64,000 nucleotides of DNA from Roseateles koreensis (GTDB lineage Bacteria > Pseudomonadota > Gammaproteobacteria > Burkholderiales > Burkholderiaceae_C). Where the stretch lies: positions 104,885-168,884 of the forward strand of contig NZ_JAQQXS010000012.1 in NCBI RefSeq assembly GCF_028595305.1, written 5' to 3'. The position numbers and the translations under genes are program-made. Positions 20,197 through 29,138 of the stretch are shown here, piece by piece. The notes under the pieces were generated by a model. It did not search any database, had not been told where the DNA came from, and was given only the letters and a program-made list of their open reading frames with translations. How positions within the stretch are numbered: the first letter of the stretch is position 1; each line of letters opens with the position of its first letter.

Positions 20197-21291
20197 ATGA
20201 TGGGCTTGCCCCTGTCGTTTGCCCGGGCACAGGAGCCGGTAGTGCCGGTGCCCGGTGCGGCAAGCGCTGCTCCGGTGTCCGCGTCGGCGCCCGCGCATGG
20301 CGGGGTGTTGCGCATCCAACGCCTGCAAGGGCGAATTACAGCGTCTGAACTGGGTCTGGTTGTCAATCTGGACGACCCCTATTCGGTCGCTGTAGGGGCT
20401 TACTACGCGCGCCAGCGTGGCATTCCTGACGCGCACATCGCCTATGTGCATCTGCCGGTACGCGCTAGCCTGTCGCCCAGCGAGTTTGAAGGCTTGCAGG
20501 CGCAGCTCAAGGCCAAGCTGGGTCTTGAAGTGCAAGCGCTGGCGCTGGCCTGGACCCAGCCCTATGCGGTGGCCTGCAATTCGATTACCGGGGCTTTGGC
20601 GCTTGGTTTTCAAGCGGAGTTGTGCAGCAACGGGTGCGCGGCCTCCAAGCCCTCGCCGTACCTGAGTTATGCCGGGGCCAAGCCCTTTACCGACCTGGGC
20701 TTGCGACCCTCCATGTTGCTGGCGGCACGCAGTGTACAAGCGGGGCGCGCCTTGATTGACCGGGGCATTGCGGCGGACCAAAGCTTGCCGGGTTTTGCGC
20801 CGGTCAATGCTTACTTTGTAGCAACTGCCGACGCGAATCGAAATGTGCGTGCAGCCTTGTTTCCGCCGCCCGGCAAGTTGCGGGCGCTGGGGGTCGATAT
20901 GCGGCGCGAAAATCAGGCCACTTTGCCGCCCCTGCAGCGGGTGTTGATTTATCAAACCGGCTTGGCGAGTGTGCCCGGGCTTGATCAGGTGGATTGGATG
21001 CCGGGCGCTTTGGCAGACCATCTGACCTCGTTCGGCGGGCAATTGGAGCCCAAGCCAGAGGGCGGGCAGATGAGCGCGCTTGATTGGCTGGAGTCAGGTG
21101 CAACGGCGAGTTATGGCACGGTCAGCGAGCCGTGCAATCATCTGCAAAAATTTCCGCAACCGCAGCTGCTGTTGTTCAGCTATGTGCAGGGACTTTCGGC
21201 GTTAGAAGCTTATTGGCACAGCGTGGCTTGGCCTGGGCAGGGCGTGTTTGTGGGTGAACCGCTTGCAGCGCCGTTCGCGCCCCGATTTTGA
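20197..21291 (+). CDS. TIGR03790 family protein, probably exported
   Basis: 364 residues if the ATG at 20197 is used. The hydrophobic stretch that makes a full signal peptide (LALSFILLAALMMGLPLSFARAQ) begins about 15 codons earlier, in a region with only CTG/TTG codons, so the true start is probably upstream at a non-ATG codon. The mature part contains GLVVNLDDPYSVAVGAYYAR, RGIPDAHIAYV and YGTVSEPCNHLQKFPQP, hallmarks of TIGR03790. Function is unknown. Confidence 0.7.
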   Translation: MMGLPLSFARAQEPVVPVPGAASAAPVSASAPAHGGVLRIQRLQGRITASELGLVVNLDDPYSVAVGAYYARQRGIPDAHIAYVHLPVRASLSPSEFEGLQAQLKAKLGLEVQALALAWTQPYAVACNSITGALALGFQAELCSNGCAASKPSPYLSYAGAKPFTDLGLRPSMLLAARSVQAGRALIDRGIAADQSLPGFAPVNAYFVATADANRNVRAALFPPPGKLRALGVDMRRENQATLPPLQRVLIYQTGLASVPGLDQVDWMPGALADHLTSFGGQLEPKPEGGQMSALDWLESGATASYGTVSEPCNHLQKFPQPQLLLFSYVQGLSALEAYWHSVAWPGQGVFVGEPLAAPFAPRF

Positions 21292-21319
21292 GAACTTGAC
21301 GACCTCAACGGCGCGCGTT

Positions 21320-22603
21320 TCAACCCAAGGCTGACGCGGCGGCTTGCCCAGCGCGCACAGCGCCTTCCAGCGTGGCGGGGTAGGGGCCGGCCACATAGTC
21401 GCCCGCGGCCAGCAAGCCGGGGGCGATGCGCATGGGCGGCCTTTGCAGCCCGGGCGTGCAGGCGAAGGTTGCGCGCTTTTCGGCCAACACGCGTGCCACC
21501 TCGGGGGGGCTGGCCCAGTCGAACTCTTGCTGGGCCTGGGCCAGGGTCCGGTTCGCCGTTTCATCCAGGCCCCGCGCGACCCAGGCTGACGCACCGCTGA
21601 TCACCCAGGCGAACAAGCCGGGGTGGGTGCCCAACTGGCCCAGGTCGAAGACGAATTGGGCGGGTGCATCAGGGCCTTCCTGCAAGGCCACCATGGGGGC
21701 GGGCAGCGCCGAGCCCGGGCTTCGGATGTAGACGGTGACGATGGGCTCAAATTGCAAATTCTGGGCCATTGCCGACCAACCGGGGGCCAGGACTTGCGTC
21801 AGGCGCGCAGCCTCGCTCGAACTGCAGGCCAGTATGACTTGGTCGAAGCGGTGCTCGTTCACCCGCCATGCTGAGTCTTCGGCGGCAAGCGTCTGGACGC
21901 GTGTCCCCAGGTGAATGTGCACGCCTTGGGCGCTCAGGTGCTTCATCGCCGGTGTTGCCATCAGCGTACTCAGCCCTTGCCGGGGCACTAGCAGATCGGC
22001 ACTACCGGCCCCACTGAACAGGGCGTCACGCAAGACCCGCAGGAAAACTTGGGCGCTGGCCTGAGCCGCTGGCGTATTGAGGGCCGCCACGCACAGCGGC
22101 TCGATCAGGTCTTGCCGGACGCACTTGGGCAAACCCGTGCATAGCGTTGAAACGCTGAGGCGGGCGTCTGCGCTGAATCCACGCGCCAGCCAGGTCGACG
22201 CGGCCAGCAGCAATTGCAGCCGTGCTTTGGCGGGCCAGCTTGGGTGGGCCCACACGCCTCGGGCAAAGCTGAGCAGTGGCGGACCCGGCGGCAATTGCAA
22301 GCCTTCATGCCGCGGGTAGCGAAGGCGCAATGGGGTGCGCAAAAAGGCCTGATCGATGTCGACCCCCAGGGCTGCCATCAACTTCAGGCTGTGGGTATAG
22401 GCGCCGATCAGGATGTGCTGGCCGTTGTCCAGCCCCGGCGTGAGTGCATCGCCGGGCAAGCTGCGGGCGCGCCCACCGAGCTGCCCCGCCATTTCGAAAA
22501 GACTCACCTTCGCCCCGCGCTGGCTGGCTGCCACGGCACTCGCCAAGCCCGCCCACCCCCCGCCGATGACGGCGATTTGGCGGGTGCTCAACGCCCCGTC
22601 CAT
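21320..22603 (-). CDS. hpnE: Hydroxysqualene dehydroxylase HpnE
   Basis: 427 residues. An FAD-binding Rossmann motif IAVIGGGWAGLASAV lies at residues 10-24, with GGRAR of the amine-oxidase fold near 43 and the C-terminal dinucleotide segment PGLLAAGDYVAGPYPATLEGAV near 395-417. HpnE reduces hydroxysqualene to squalene. It overlaps hpnD by 16 bases and is the last gene of the leftward hpnCDE unit. No squalene-hopene cyclase gene lies in the window. Confidence 0.92.
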   Translation of the reverse strand: MDGALSTRQIAVIGGGWAGLASAVAASQRGAKVSLFEMAGQLGGRARSLPGDALTPGLDNGQHILIGAYTHSLKLMAALGVDIDQAFLRTPLRLRYPRHEGLQLPPGPPLLSFARGVWAHPSWPAKARLQLLLAASTWLARGFSADARLSVSTLCTGLPKCVRQDLIEPLCVAALNTPAAQASAQVFLRVLRDALFSGAGSADLLVPRQGLSTLMATPAMKHLSAQGVHIHLGTRVQTLAAEDSAWRVNEHRFDQVILACSSSEAARLTQVLAPGWSAMAQNLQFEPIVTVYIRSPGSALPAPMVALQEGPDAPAQFVFDLGQLGTHPGLFAWVISGASAWVARGLDETANRTLAQAQQEFDWASPPEVARVLAEKRATFACTPGLQRPPMRIAPGLLAAGDYVAGPYPATLEGAVRAGQAAASALG

Positions 22604-23436
22604 TGGGTGCGCAGGGCGATGAGCAGTTTGCGCAGTGGCGTCAGAGAGATGCGTTGTTCGAGCACACGAAAGTTTTCAGCCTCGATTTCCCGCAGCAGGG
22701 CGCGGTAGATATTGGCCATCATCAAGCCGGGCTTCTGGGCGCGTCGGTCGGCGTCAGGCAGCAGGGCAAACGCCTCGTCGTAGAGCTGATGCGCACGCTG
22801 CGCCTGAAACTTCATCAGGGCCGAAAAACGCTCGCTATAGCCCCAGGGCCGGGTGCGAAGCAAGATCTCATGCGCTTTCACGTCGAACTGTTGAAGCTCC
22901 GAAATGGGCAGGTAGATCCGGCCACGCCGTGCGTCGTCACCCACGTCTCGAATGATATTGGTCAACTGCATGGCCTGACCCAGCTTGTGTGCATAGGCGG
23001 TGGTTTCAGGCTGTGTGTGGCCGAATATATTGGCCGCCACTTCCCCCACCACGCCCGCCACCAGGTGGCAATAGCGCTGCAGGCCGGGGTAGTCGAGGTA
23101 ACGCGTTTGTTCCAGGTCCATTTGGCAGCCGTCGATGACGGCGTTCAAGTGCGACAGCCGAATATCAAACGTGGCGCAGTGCGGCAGCAAGGCTTGCATG
23201 ACGGGGTGCTGCGGTTGGCCGGCAAAAGCGCCGGCGGCTTCCTTGCGCCACCAGGCCAGTTTCGTGGCAGCCACACCGGTGTCCTGGATTTCATCGACGA
23301 CGTCGTCCACCTCGCGGCAAAACGCGTAGAACGCCGTGATCGCGGCGCGGCGTTGGGCGGGCAGGAATAAAAAGGCGTAATAAAAGCTGGAACCACTCTT
23401 GGCGGCCTTGTCCTGCACGTACTGCTCGGGGCTCAC
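22588..23436 (-). CDS. hpnD: Presqualene diphosphate synthase HpnD
   Basis: 282 residues of the trans-isoprenyl diphosphate synthase, head-to-head type. FYAFCREVDDVVDE (about residues 36-49) is the first Asp-rich motif, and QLTNIIRDVGDDARRGRIYLP (about 158-178) the second. It joins two farnesyl diphosphates to presqualene diphosphate. It overlaps hpnC by 4 bases and hpnE by 16, so the three are translationally coupled. Confidence 0.93.
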   Translation of the reverse strand: MSPEQYVQDKAAKSGSSFYYAFLFLPAQRRAAITAFYAFCREVDDVVDEIQDTGVAATKLAWWRKEAAGAFAGQPQHPVMQALLPHCATFDIRLSHLNAVIDGCQMDLEQTRYLDYPGLQRYCHLVAGVVGEVAANIFGHTQPETTAYAHKLGQAMQLTNIIRDVGDDARRGRIYLPISELQQFDVKAHEILLRTRPWGYSERFSALMKFQAQRAHQLYDEAFALLPDADRRAQKPGLMMANIYRALLREIEAENFRVLEQRISLTPLRKLLIALRTQWTGR

Positions 23437-24317
23437 GAGGTCTCCTTGGTGGGTTGCGGGGCGCGCATGCGACAGGCGCGCAACAGCAAAAGCGGGGCGT
23501 CGAAGGCAGTGATTTTGGGGCGATGTGTGAGGCTGGCGAATTGCATGTGGCGGATTCTCTCAAGAATGCGCAGCCCGCCTTGCACAACGAGGCGCAACTC
23601 CCAGCCCGCGCGCCCGGGAATTTGATGCACCAGCGGGGCGCCGTCACGCATCAAGGCTTCGGCCCAGTTGCATAAATCGGCAATCAAGGCGCGGGCGGCG
23701 GGGCTGTCTTTGCATTGGCGTATCGCCTCCAGACCGAGGCCTTGACTTTGTAGATCGGTGAGGGGCGCATACACCCGGCCACGCGGCCCGTCCCGGCTGA
23801 AGTCTTGCCAGAAGTTGATCAACTGCAGGCTGGTGCAGATGGCGTCTGAGCGCTGCAAGGCCAGTGGGTCGGTGATGCCGTAGAGATGCAGCAGCAAACG
23901 ACCCACGGGGTTGGCGGACCGGCGGCAGTAGTCCAGCAATTCGTCGCGGTCGACGTAGTGGGTCTTGTGCAAATCTTGCTCAAACGCGTCCAGCAAATCG
24001 TCAAGCAAACGCTGCGGCAGCCGATATTCGGTCAGTACAACGCTCAGTGGGTCAAAGACGGTTGTTGCCCAACGTGCGGAATACGGCGTGCCTTGGCAGG
24101 CCGCGTTGAGGTCGGCCCGGTAAGCGGCAAGGTCGGCCCGCCGTTGTGCGTTGGAGACATTGCCCTCATCGGCGAGGTCGTCAGCGGTGCGGGCGAAATA
24201 GTAGATCGCCGCGATGGCAGGGCGCAGGCGCTTGGGGCAGAGCCAGGACGCGACGGGAAAATTTTCATAGTGTTCGATGCTCACAGGCAGGATTGTGTGG
24301 GCGAAAGTGAGGCTCAT
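23433..24317 (-). CDS. hpnC: Hydroxysqualene synthase HpnC
   Basis: 294 residues from the ATG at 24317 (MSLTFAHT), where family similarity starts; an earlier in-frame ATG at 24353 would add 12 residues. YYFARTADDLADEGN (about 40-54) is the first Asp-rich motif; the second region reads LINFWQDFSRDGPRGRVYAP (about 167-186). It converts presqualene diphosphate to hydroxysqualene. First gene of hpnCDE, divergent from the RND efflux genes. Confidence 0.92.
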   Translation of the reverse strand: MSLTFAHTILPVSIEHYENFPVASWLCPKRLRPAIAAIYYFARTADDLADEGNVSNAQRRADLAAYRADLNAACQGTPYSARWATTVFDPLSVVLTEYRLPQRLLDDLLDAFEQDLHKTHYVDRDELLDYCRRSANPVGRLLLHLYGITDPLALQRSDAICTSLQLINFWQDFSRDGPRGRVYAPLTDLQSQGLGLEAIRQCKDSPAARALIADLCNWAEALMRDGAPLVHQIPGRAGWELRLVVQGGLRILERIRHMQFASLTHRPKITAFDAPLLLLRACRMRAPQPTKETS

Positions 24318-24435
24318 GGTTTGCGCAGCGGTGCAATTTAGGGGCTGACGCACGCGGAGACAGTGTGGCTCAATCAGGCGCCCAGGCTTGACGGAGGCTG
24401 GTCATTTGAAGCTTGGTTTGACAGGTTCAGAGGCC

Positions 24436-24467
24436 TTGCATACATTACTGACCAGTTGGTCAATAAT
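24436..24467 (+). promoter_or_regulatory. Promoter with palindromic operator before the RND pump
   Basis: TTGCAT (24436-24441) and an AT-rich -10 region around 24460-24467 enclose the perfect dyad TGACCA-GT-TGGTCA at 24449-24462. An operator between the -35 and -10 is the usual target of TetR-type repressors of efflux genes. No TetR gene is in the window, so the regulator is unidentified. Confidence 0.5.
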
Positions 24468-24545
24468 TTTGTCGCGCCTTGGATCAGGCCATGGCCTGTG
24501 CGGGGCGCGATGGCAATTCAGTAGTCAGATTGATTGAGGTTGTTC

Positions 24546-25655
24546 ATGCCTTTTCGAATTTCCAGGGACTTGCTGTGGGCTCCGGCGCTCAGCCTTGTGG
24601 TGCTTTTGACTGCCTGTGGCAAGCAGGAGCAGGCGGCTGAACCCGAACGGGCCGTTCGCACGGTGCAGCTGAAGTCGGAGGCGGCGGGCATGACGTATGA
24701 GTACGCGGCCGAGGTGCGCGCACGGATCGAATCGCGCTTGTCCTTCCGCGTGGGCGGCAAGATTTTGTCGCGCAAGGTCAATCTCGGCGATGTGGTTCGA
24801 CCGGGGCAGCTGTTGGCCCAATTGGACGAGCAAGACCTGCTGTTGGCCCGAACGGCCTCAGATGCGGCCGTGTTTGCCGCCCGTACCAACCGCGATCAGG
24901 CCGCGGCTGACTACAAGCGCTACATCGACTTGCAGCAGCAGGGCTTTATCAGTGCTGCCGAGCTGGAGCGGCGCAGCAATGTGTTCAAAGCGGCCCAGGC
25001 TCAGTTGGATCAAGCCAAGGCGCAGGGCAATGTGCAGGACAACCAGACGACCTACGCCCAATTGATGGCGGATGTTGCCGGCGTGGTCACCAGCGTGGAC
25101 GCCGAACCTGGCATGGTCGTGAGCGCCGGGACGCCCATTGTGCGCATTGCGCAGAACGGTCCTCGCGACGTGGTGTTCTCGGTGCCGGAAGATCATCTGG
25201 ACGCATTTCGGACCGCTGCGGCTCAGCCCGGCGCGTTGAAGTTCACCTTGTGGGGGCCTGGGCAATCGCCGCGTGACGCTGTGCTGCGAGAGGTGTCGGC
25301 CGCCGCTGACCCGGTGACGCGCACCTTTCTGGTCAAGGCCGATGTGGGCAGCTTGGACACCAAATTGGGGCAAACCGCCACGGTGACCCTGAAAGCGCCG
25401 CGTGCCGGGCCGGTGATCAAGCTGCCGCTTTCTGCGGTGATGCAAGAGCAGGGCAAGAACGCGGTGTGGGTGCTCGACCCCAAAACCATGATGCTGCAAT
25501 CTCAAGCAGTGCAGATTGGCGGCGCGGATGGCAATGACGTCGTGATCAGCGGCGGCCTGCAGCCGGGCCTGGAGGTGGTGGTGGCGGGCGTGCATGTGCT
25601 CAAGGCCGGACAAAAAGTTCGGCGCTATGTGGCGCCGGATGCGGCGTCGCACTGA
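24546..25655 (+). CDS. RND efflux periplasmic adaptor (membrane fusion) lipoprotein
   Basis: 369 residues from the ATG at 24546; a TTG at 24534 is possible. The signal ends in a lipobox LLTAC near residue 22. The order is lipoyl-like half (RLSFRVGGKILSRKVNLGDVVRPGQLLAQLD), helical hairpin with AARTNRDQAAADYKRYIDLQQQ, lipoyl second half (DVAGVVTSVDAEPGMVVSAG), beta-barrel and membrane-proximal domain. It links the inner-membrane pump encoded next to an outer-membrane channel not present here. Substrates are unknown. Confidence 0.93.
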   Translation: MPFRISRDLLWAPALSLVVLLTACGKQEQAAEPERAVRTVQLKSEAAGMTYEYAAEVRARIESRLSFRVGGKILSRKVNLGDVVRPGQLLAQLDEQDLLLARTASDAAVFAARTNRDQAAADYKRYIDLQQQGFISAAELERRSNVFKAAQAQLDQAKAQGNVQDNQTTYAQLMADVAGVVTSVDAEPGMVVSAGTPIVRIAQNGPRDVVFSVPEDHLDAFRTAAAQPGALKFTLWGPGQSPRDAVLREVSAAADPVTRTFLVKADVGSLDTKLGQTATVTLKAPRAGPVIKLPLSAVMQEQGKNAVWVLDPKTMMLQSQAVQIGGADGNDVVISGGLQPGLEVVVAGVHVLKAGQKVRRYVAPDAASH

Positions 25656-25668
25656 GCACGGAGCCAGC

Positions 25669-28600
25669 ATGAGCAGTCAAGCAAGCAAGTCGCCCAAGGC
25701 CGTTAAGAGCGCCGGAGGCCGGCATTTCAATGTGTCGCGCTGGGCGTTGGAGCACCCATCGCTAACGCGTTACCTCATGGTTGTGCTGATGCTGATGGGC
25801 TTTGCCGCCTATTTTCAGCTGGGCCAGGATGAAGACCCGCCGTTTACTTTTCGGCTGATGGTGGTGCAGGCCTTCTGGCCGGGCGCCACGGCGCAGCAGG
25901 TGGCTGAACAGGTCACCGACAAGATCGAGAAGACCTTGCAGGAGGTTCCTCATGCCGATCGAATTCGCAGTTACACCAAGCCGGGTGAGTCACTCACGAT
26001 TTTTCAGCTGAAAGAAAACGCACCGCCTAAAGAAGTCGGCGATGCCTGGTATCAAGTGCGCAAGCGCATTGGCGACATGGCCAATACGCTGCCGCAGGGC
26101 GTCATCGGGCCAGTTTTCAACGACCAGTTCGGGGACGTTTATGGCTCGATCTTCGCGTTGTCGGCTACGGGTTTCACGTTCGAGGAGTTGCGTCAGCACG
26201 CCGATCAGGTGCGTTCAGCCTTGTTGAAAGTGCCTGATGTGGCCAAAGTGGAGCAGTTTGGCGTTCAAGCCGAGAAGATTTTTGTCGAAATCTCGCAAAA
26301 GCGTGTGGCCACCTTGGGCCTGGATTTCAATCAGGTGATCAGCCAGCTGAGTGCGCAGAACGCCGTGGAAGGCGCTGGCGTGCTGAATGCCGGCAGCGGC
26401 AATCTGCAGCTGCGGGTGCAGGGCCAGTTCAACTCGGTTCAGGCACTCAAGGACTTCCCCATCCGCGCCGTCAATCCCAGCACGGGCCAGGCCAGCAGCT
26501 TGCATCTGTCGGATATTGCTGAAGTCACTCGGGCCTACGTTGACCCGCCCGCCATCATGGTGCGCCATCAGGGCAAGGACGTCATTGCCTTGGGCATTTC
26601 GATGGCCAAGGGCGGCGACATTGTCGCCATGGGCAAGTCATTGCAGGTGGCCGCCGCCGCCATCCGCAAACAACTGCCAGCGGGCATCGAATTTGAGCAG
26701 ATTCAAGATCAGCCGGAGGCGGTGACCCGCTCGGTCAGCGAGTTCGTGCACGTGCTGGTCGAGGCGGTGGTGATTGTGCTGGCGGTCAGCTTCATTTCGC
26801 TGGGCCTGCACACCAAACCCCTGCGCATTGACATCTGGCCGGGCATGGTCGTGGCCATCACCATTCCGCTGGTGCTGGCCATTACGTTTGTGACCATGTT
26901 CTATTGGGGCGTGGGCCTGCACAAGATATCGCTAGGTTCTTTGATCATCGCGTTGGGGCTGCTGGTGGACGACGCCATCATTGCCGTGGAGATGATGGTG
27001 CGCAAGCTTGAAGAAGGCTACGACAAGATGCACGCGGCCACCTTTGCCTACGACGCCACGGCCATGCCCATGCTGACCGGCACCTTGATCACGGCCGTGG
27101 GTTTTCTGCCCATTGGCATGGCCAAGTCAACCACAGGCGAATACACCTTTGCCATCTTCGCGGTCACGGCTGCCGCCTTGATCATCAGCTGGCTGGTGTC
27201 GATCTACTTCGTGCCGTATCTCGGCGCCCTGTTGCTCAAGACGCATGCCTCGAACCACGGGGGTGAAGCCCATGAGCTGTTCGACACGCCGTTCTACAGC
27301 CGCTTCCGTGTGCTGGTGGGATGGTGCGTGACAAACCGCTGGAAAACCATTGGCATGACGCTGTTGATTTTTGCCTTGGGCCTGGTGGGCATGGGGCGCG
27401 TACAGCAGCAGTTCTTCCCGGACTCTAGCCGGCCTGAAATTCTGGTGGACCTGACGCTGCCTGAAGGCTCGACCATCCAGCAAAGCCGCGAGATTTCCAA
27501 GCGCTTTGAGGCCAGGATGATGAAGGAGTCGGGGGTGGCCACGGTCAGCAGCTGGATTGGCACCGGCGTGCCGCGCTTCTACCTGCCGCTGGATGTGATC
27601 TTCCCGCAGCCCAATGTCAGCCAGTCGATTTTGCTGACCCGCGATTTGCATCAGCGCGAGGAGTTGCGCAAGCGCCTGCCCGCCTTGGTAGCGGCCGAGT
27701 TTCCTGAGGTGCGGGCACGCGTCAAGCTGCTGCCCAACGGGCCACCGGTGCCGTATCCGGTGCAGTTCCGCGTGGCGGGCCCTAACGTAGATGAAGTGCG
27801 GCATTGGGGTGACGAGGCCAAGGCCCTGCTGGTGGCCAACGCCAATATGCGCGGTGTGAATGACAACTGGAACGAGTCCATCAAGGTCTTGAAGCTGGAG
27901 ATTGATCAAGACAAGGCGCGCGCCCTGGGCGTCAGCAGCCAAGCCCTGGCGCAGTCGGCACGTACCTTGTTTTCGGGGAGCACCATTGGCCAGTACCGCG
28001 AAGGCAACAAGCTGATCGACATCGTGTTGCGCCAACCTTTGAATGAACGCGATGTCATCACCGACATCGGCAGTGCCTATGTGCCGACCAGCAGCGGGCG
28101 CGCCATTCCTTTGACGCAGATTGCCAAGGTTGGGTTTGCCTGGGAGCCTGGCGTGTTGTGGCGCGAGGCGCGCGACTACGCGGTGACCGTGCAGGGCGAC
28201 GTGGCGGAAGGACTGCAAGGGGCGACGGTCACCGCGCAACTGTGGCCGCAAATGCAGGCGTTGCAAGCCAAGATGCCGCCGGGCTACACCATCGCGGTGG
28301 CCGGTGCTGTCGAAGAAAGCAGCAAGGGCCAGGGCTCGATCGCTGCGGGCATTCCGATGATGCTGTTCATCATCTTTACCTTGCTGATGTTGCAGCTACA
28401 GAGCTTCTCGCGCTCGATGTTGGTGTTCTTGACTGGCCCGCTGGGGATTGCCGGCGTTGCGGCTGCGCTGTTGCTGTTCAACCGTCCGTTCGGGTTTGTG
28501 GCCCTGCTGGGCGTGGTGGCGCTGATGGGCATGATCATGCGCAATTCAGTGATCCTGATCGACCAGATCGAGCAAGACCGGGCGCGAGGCGTTCCGGATA

Positions 28601-28827
28601 GCACGGCGATTGTGGAGTCGGCGGTGCGCCGCTTCAGGCCCATCGTGTTGACCGCCGCTGCCGCGGTGCTGGCCATGATCCCGCTGTCACGCAGCGTGTT
28701 CTGGGGGCCGATGGCGGTCGCCATCATGGGCGGGCTGATTGTGGCGACGGCGCTGACCTTGTTGGCTTTGCCGGCTATGTATGCAGCGTGGTTCCGCGTC
28801 AAGTCACCTCAGTCGGCGACACGATAG
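25669..28827 (+). CDS. RND efflux transporter, inner-membrane permease
   Basis: 1052 residues from the ATG at 25669, 13 bases after the adaptor gene and with an ACGGAG ribosome site. Similarity begins at FNVSRWALEHPSLTRYLMVV (TM1). TM4 carries the proton-relay acidic residues in GLLVDDAIIAVEMM (about residue 440), and the duplicated RND halves with large periplasmic loops are clear (second half TM segments about 850-1040). It drives export with the proton gradient. The DEDPPF motif after TM1 is typical of the less studied HAE1-like subgroup in betaproteobacteria. Confidence 0.94.
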   Translation: MSSQASKSPKAVKSAGGRHFNVSRWALEHPSLTRYLMVVLMLMGFAAYFQLGQDEDPPFTFRLMVVQAFWPGATAQQVAEQVTDKIEKTLQEVPHADRIRSYTKPGESLTIFQLKENAPPKEVGDAWYQVRKRIGDMANTLPQGVIGPVFNDQFGDVYGSIFALSATGFTFEELRQHADQVRSALLKVPDVAKVEQFGVQAEKIFVEISQKRVATLGLDFNQVISQLSAQNAVEGAGVLNAGSGNLQLRVQGQFNSVQALKDFPIRAVNPSTGQASSLHLSDIAEVTRAYVDPPAIMVRHQGKDVIALGISMAKGGDIVAMGKSLQVAAAAIRKQLPAGIEFEQIQDQPEAVTRSVSEFVHVLVEAVVIVLAVSFISLGLHTKPLRIDIWPGMVVAITIPLVLAITFVTMFYWGVGLHKISLGSLIIALGLLVDDAIIAVEMMVRKLEEGYDKMHAATFAYDATAMPMLTGTLITAVGFLPIGMAKSTTGEYTFAIFAVTAAALIISWLVSIYFVPYLGALLLKTHASNHGGEAHELFDTPFYSRFRVLVGWCVTNRWKTIGMTLLIFALGLVGMGRVQQQFFPDSSRPEILVDLTLPEGSTIQQSREISKRFEARMMKESGVATVSSWIGTGVPRFYLPLDVIFPQPNVSQSILLTRDLHQREELRKRLPALVAAEFPEVRARVKLLPNGPPVPYPVQFRVAGPNVDEVRHWGDEAKALLVANANMRGVNDNWNESIKVLKLEIDQDKARALGVSSQALAQSARTLFSGSTIGQYREGNKLIDIVLRQPLNERDVITDIGSAYVPTSSGRAIPLTQIAKVGFAWEPGVLWREARDYAVTVQGDVAEGLQGATVTAQLWPQMQALQAKMPPGYTIAVAGAVEESSKGQGSIAAGIPMMLFIIFTLLMLQLQSFSRSMLVFLTGPLGIAGVAAALLLFNRPFGFVALLGVVALMGMIMRNSVILIDQIEQDRARGVPDSTAIVESAVRRFRPIVLTAAAAVLAMIPLSRSVFWGPMAVAIMGGLIVATALTLLALPAMYAAWFRVKSPQSATR

Positions 28828-29028
28828 GGCGGCGCAGGCCTCGAGCGGCCTGATTTCCGCCTCGGGTTTTCCTGGGGCGTGGAATTGGGCTCTGCAAAAT
28901 GGCTACAATCCACGGTTCTGCCGAAATGCCGCAGGTTTGCCGGGCTGAGGGTGCAGGGGAGCGAGGAGTCCGCAAGGGCATGCCGCCAATCCCTGTTTTC
29001 CAAAGCCTGGCGGGTCTGAAATCCTCCA

Positions 29029-29115
29029 GCGCGGGTGGCGAAATTGGTAGACGCACCAGGTTTAGGTCCTGACGCCTTCACCGGCGTGCCGGTTCGAGTC
29101 CGGCCCCGCGCACCA
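29029..29115 (+). tRNA. tRNA-Leu (anticodon TAG)
   Basis: 87 bases including an encoded CCA. The acceptor arms GCGCGGG / CCCGCGC pair perfectly, the anticodon loop is TTTAGGT with TAG, a long variable arm is present, and the T-loop is GGTTCGAGTCC. It reads CTA, the codon used three times in the leu leader. A -10-like TACAAT lies at 28904-28909. The 200 bases between the RND gene and this tRNA hold no gene. Confidence 0.97.
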
Positions 29116-29138
29116 GATAACTTTGTATTGAGTCAAAC

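Noticed and set aside
20050..21042. N-terminal extension of the IclR gene to 21042
   Set aside because: The frame is open, but family sequence begins at the ATG at 20049 and the extension lies fully inside the TIGR03790 gene on the other strand.
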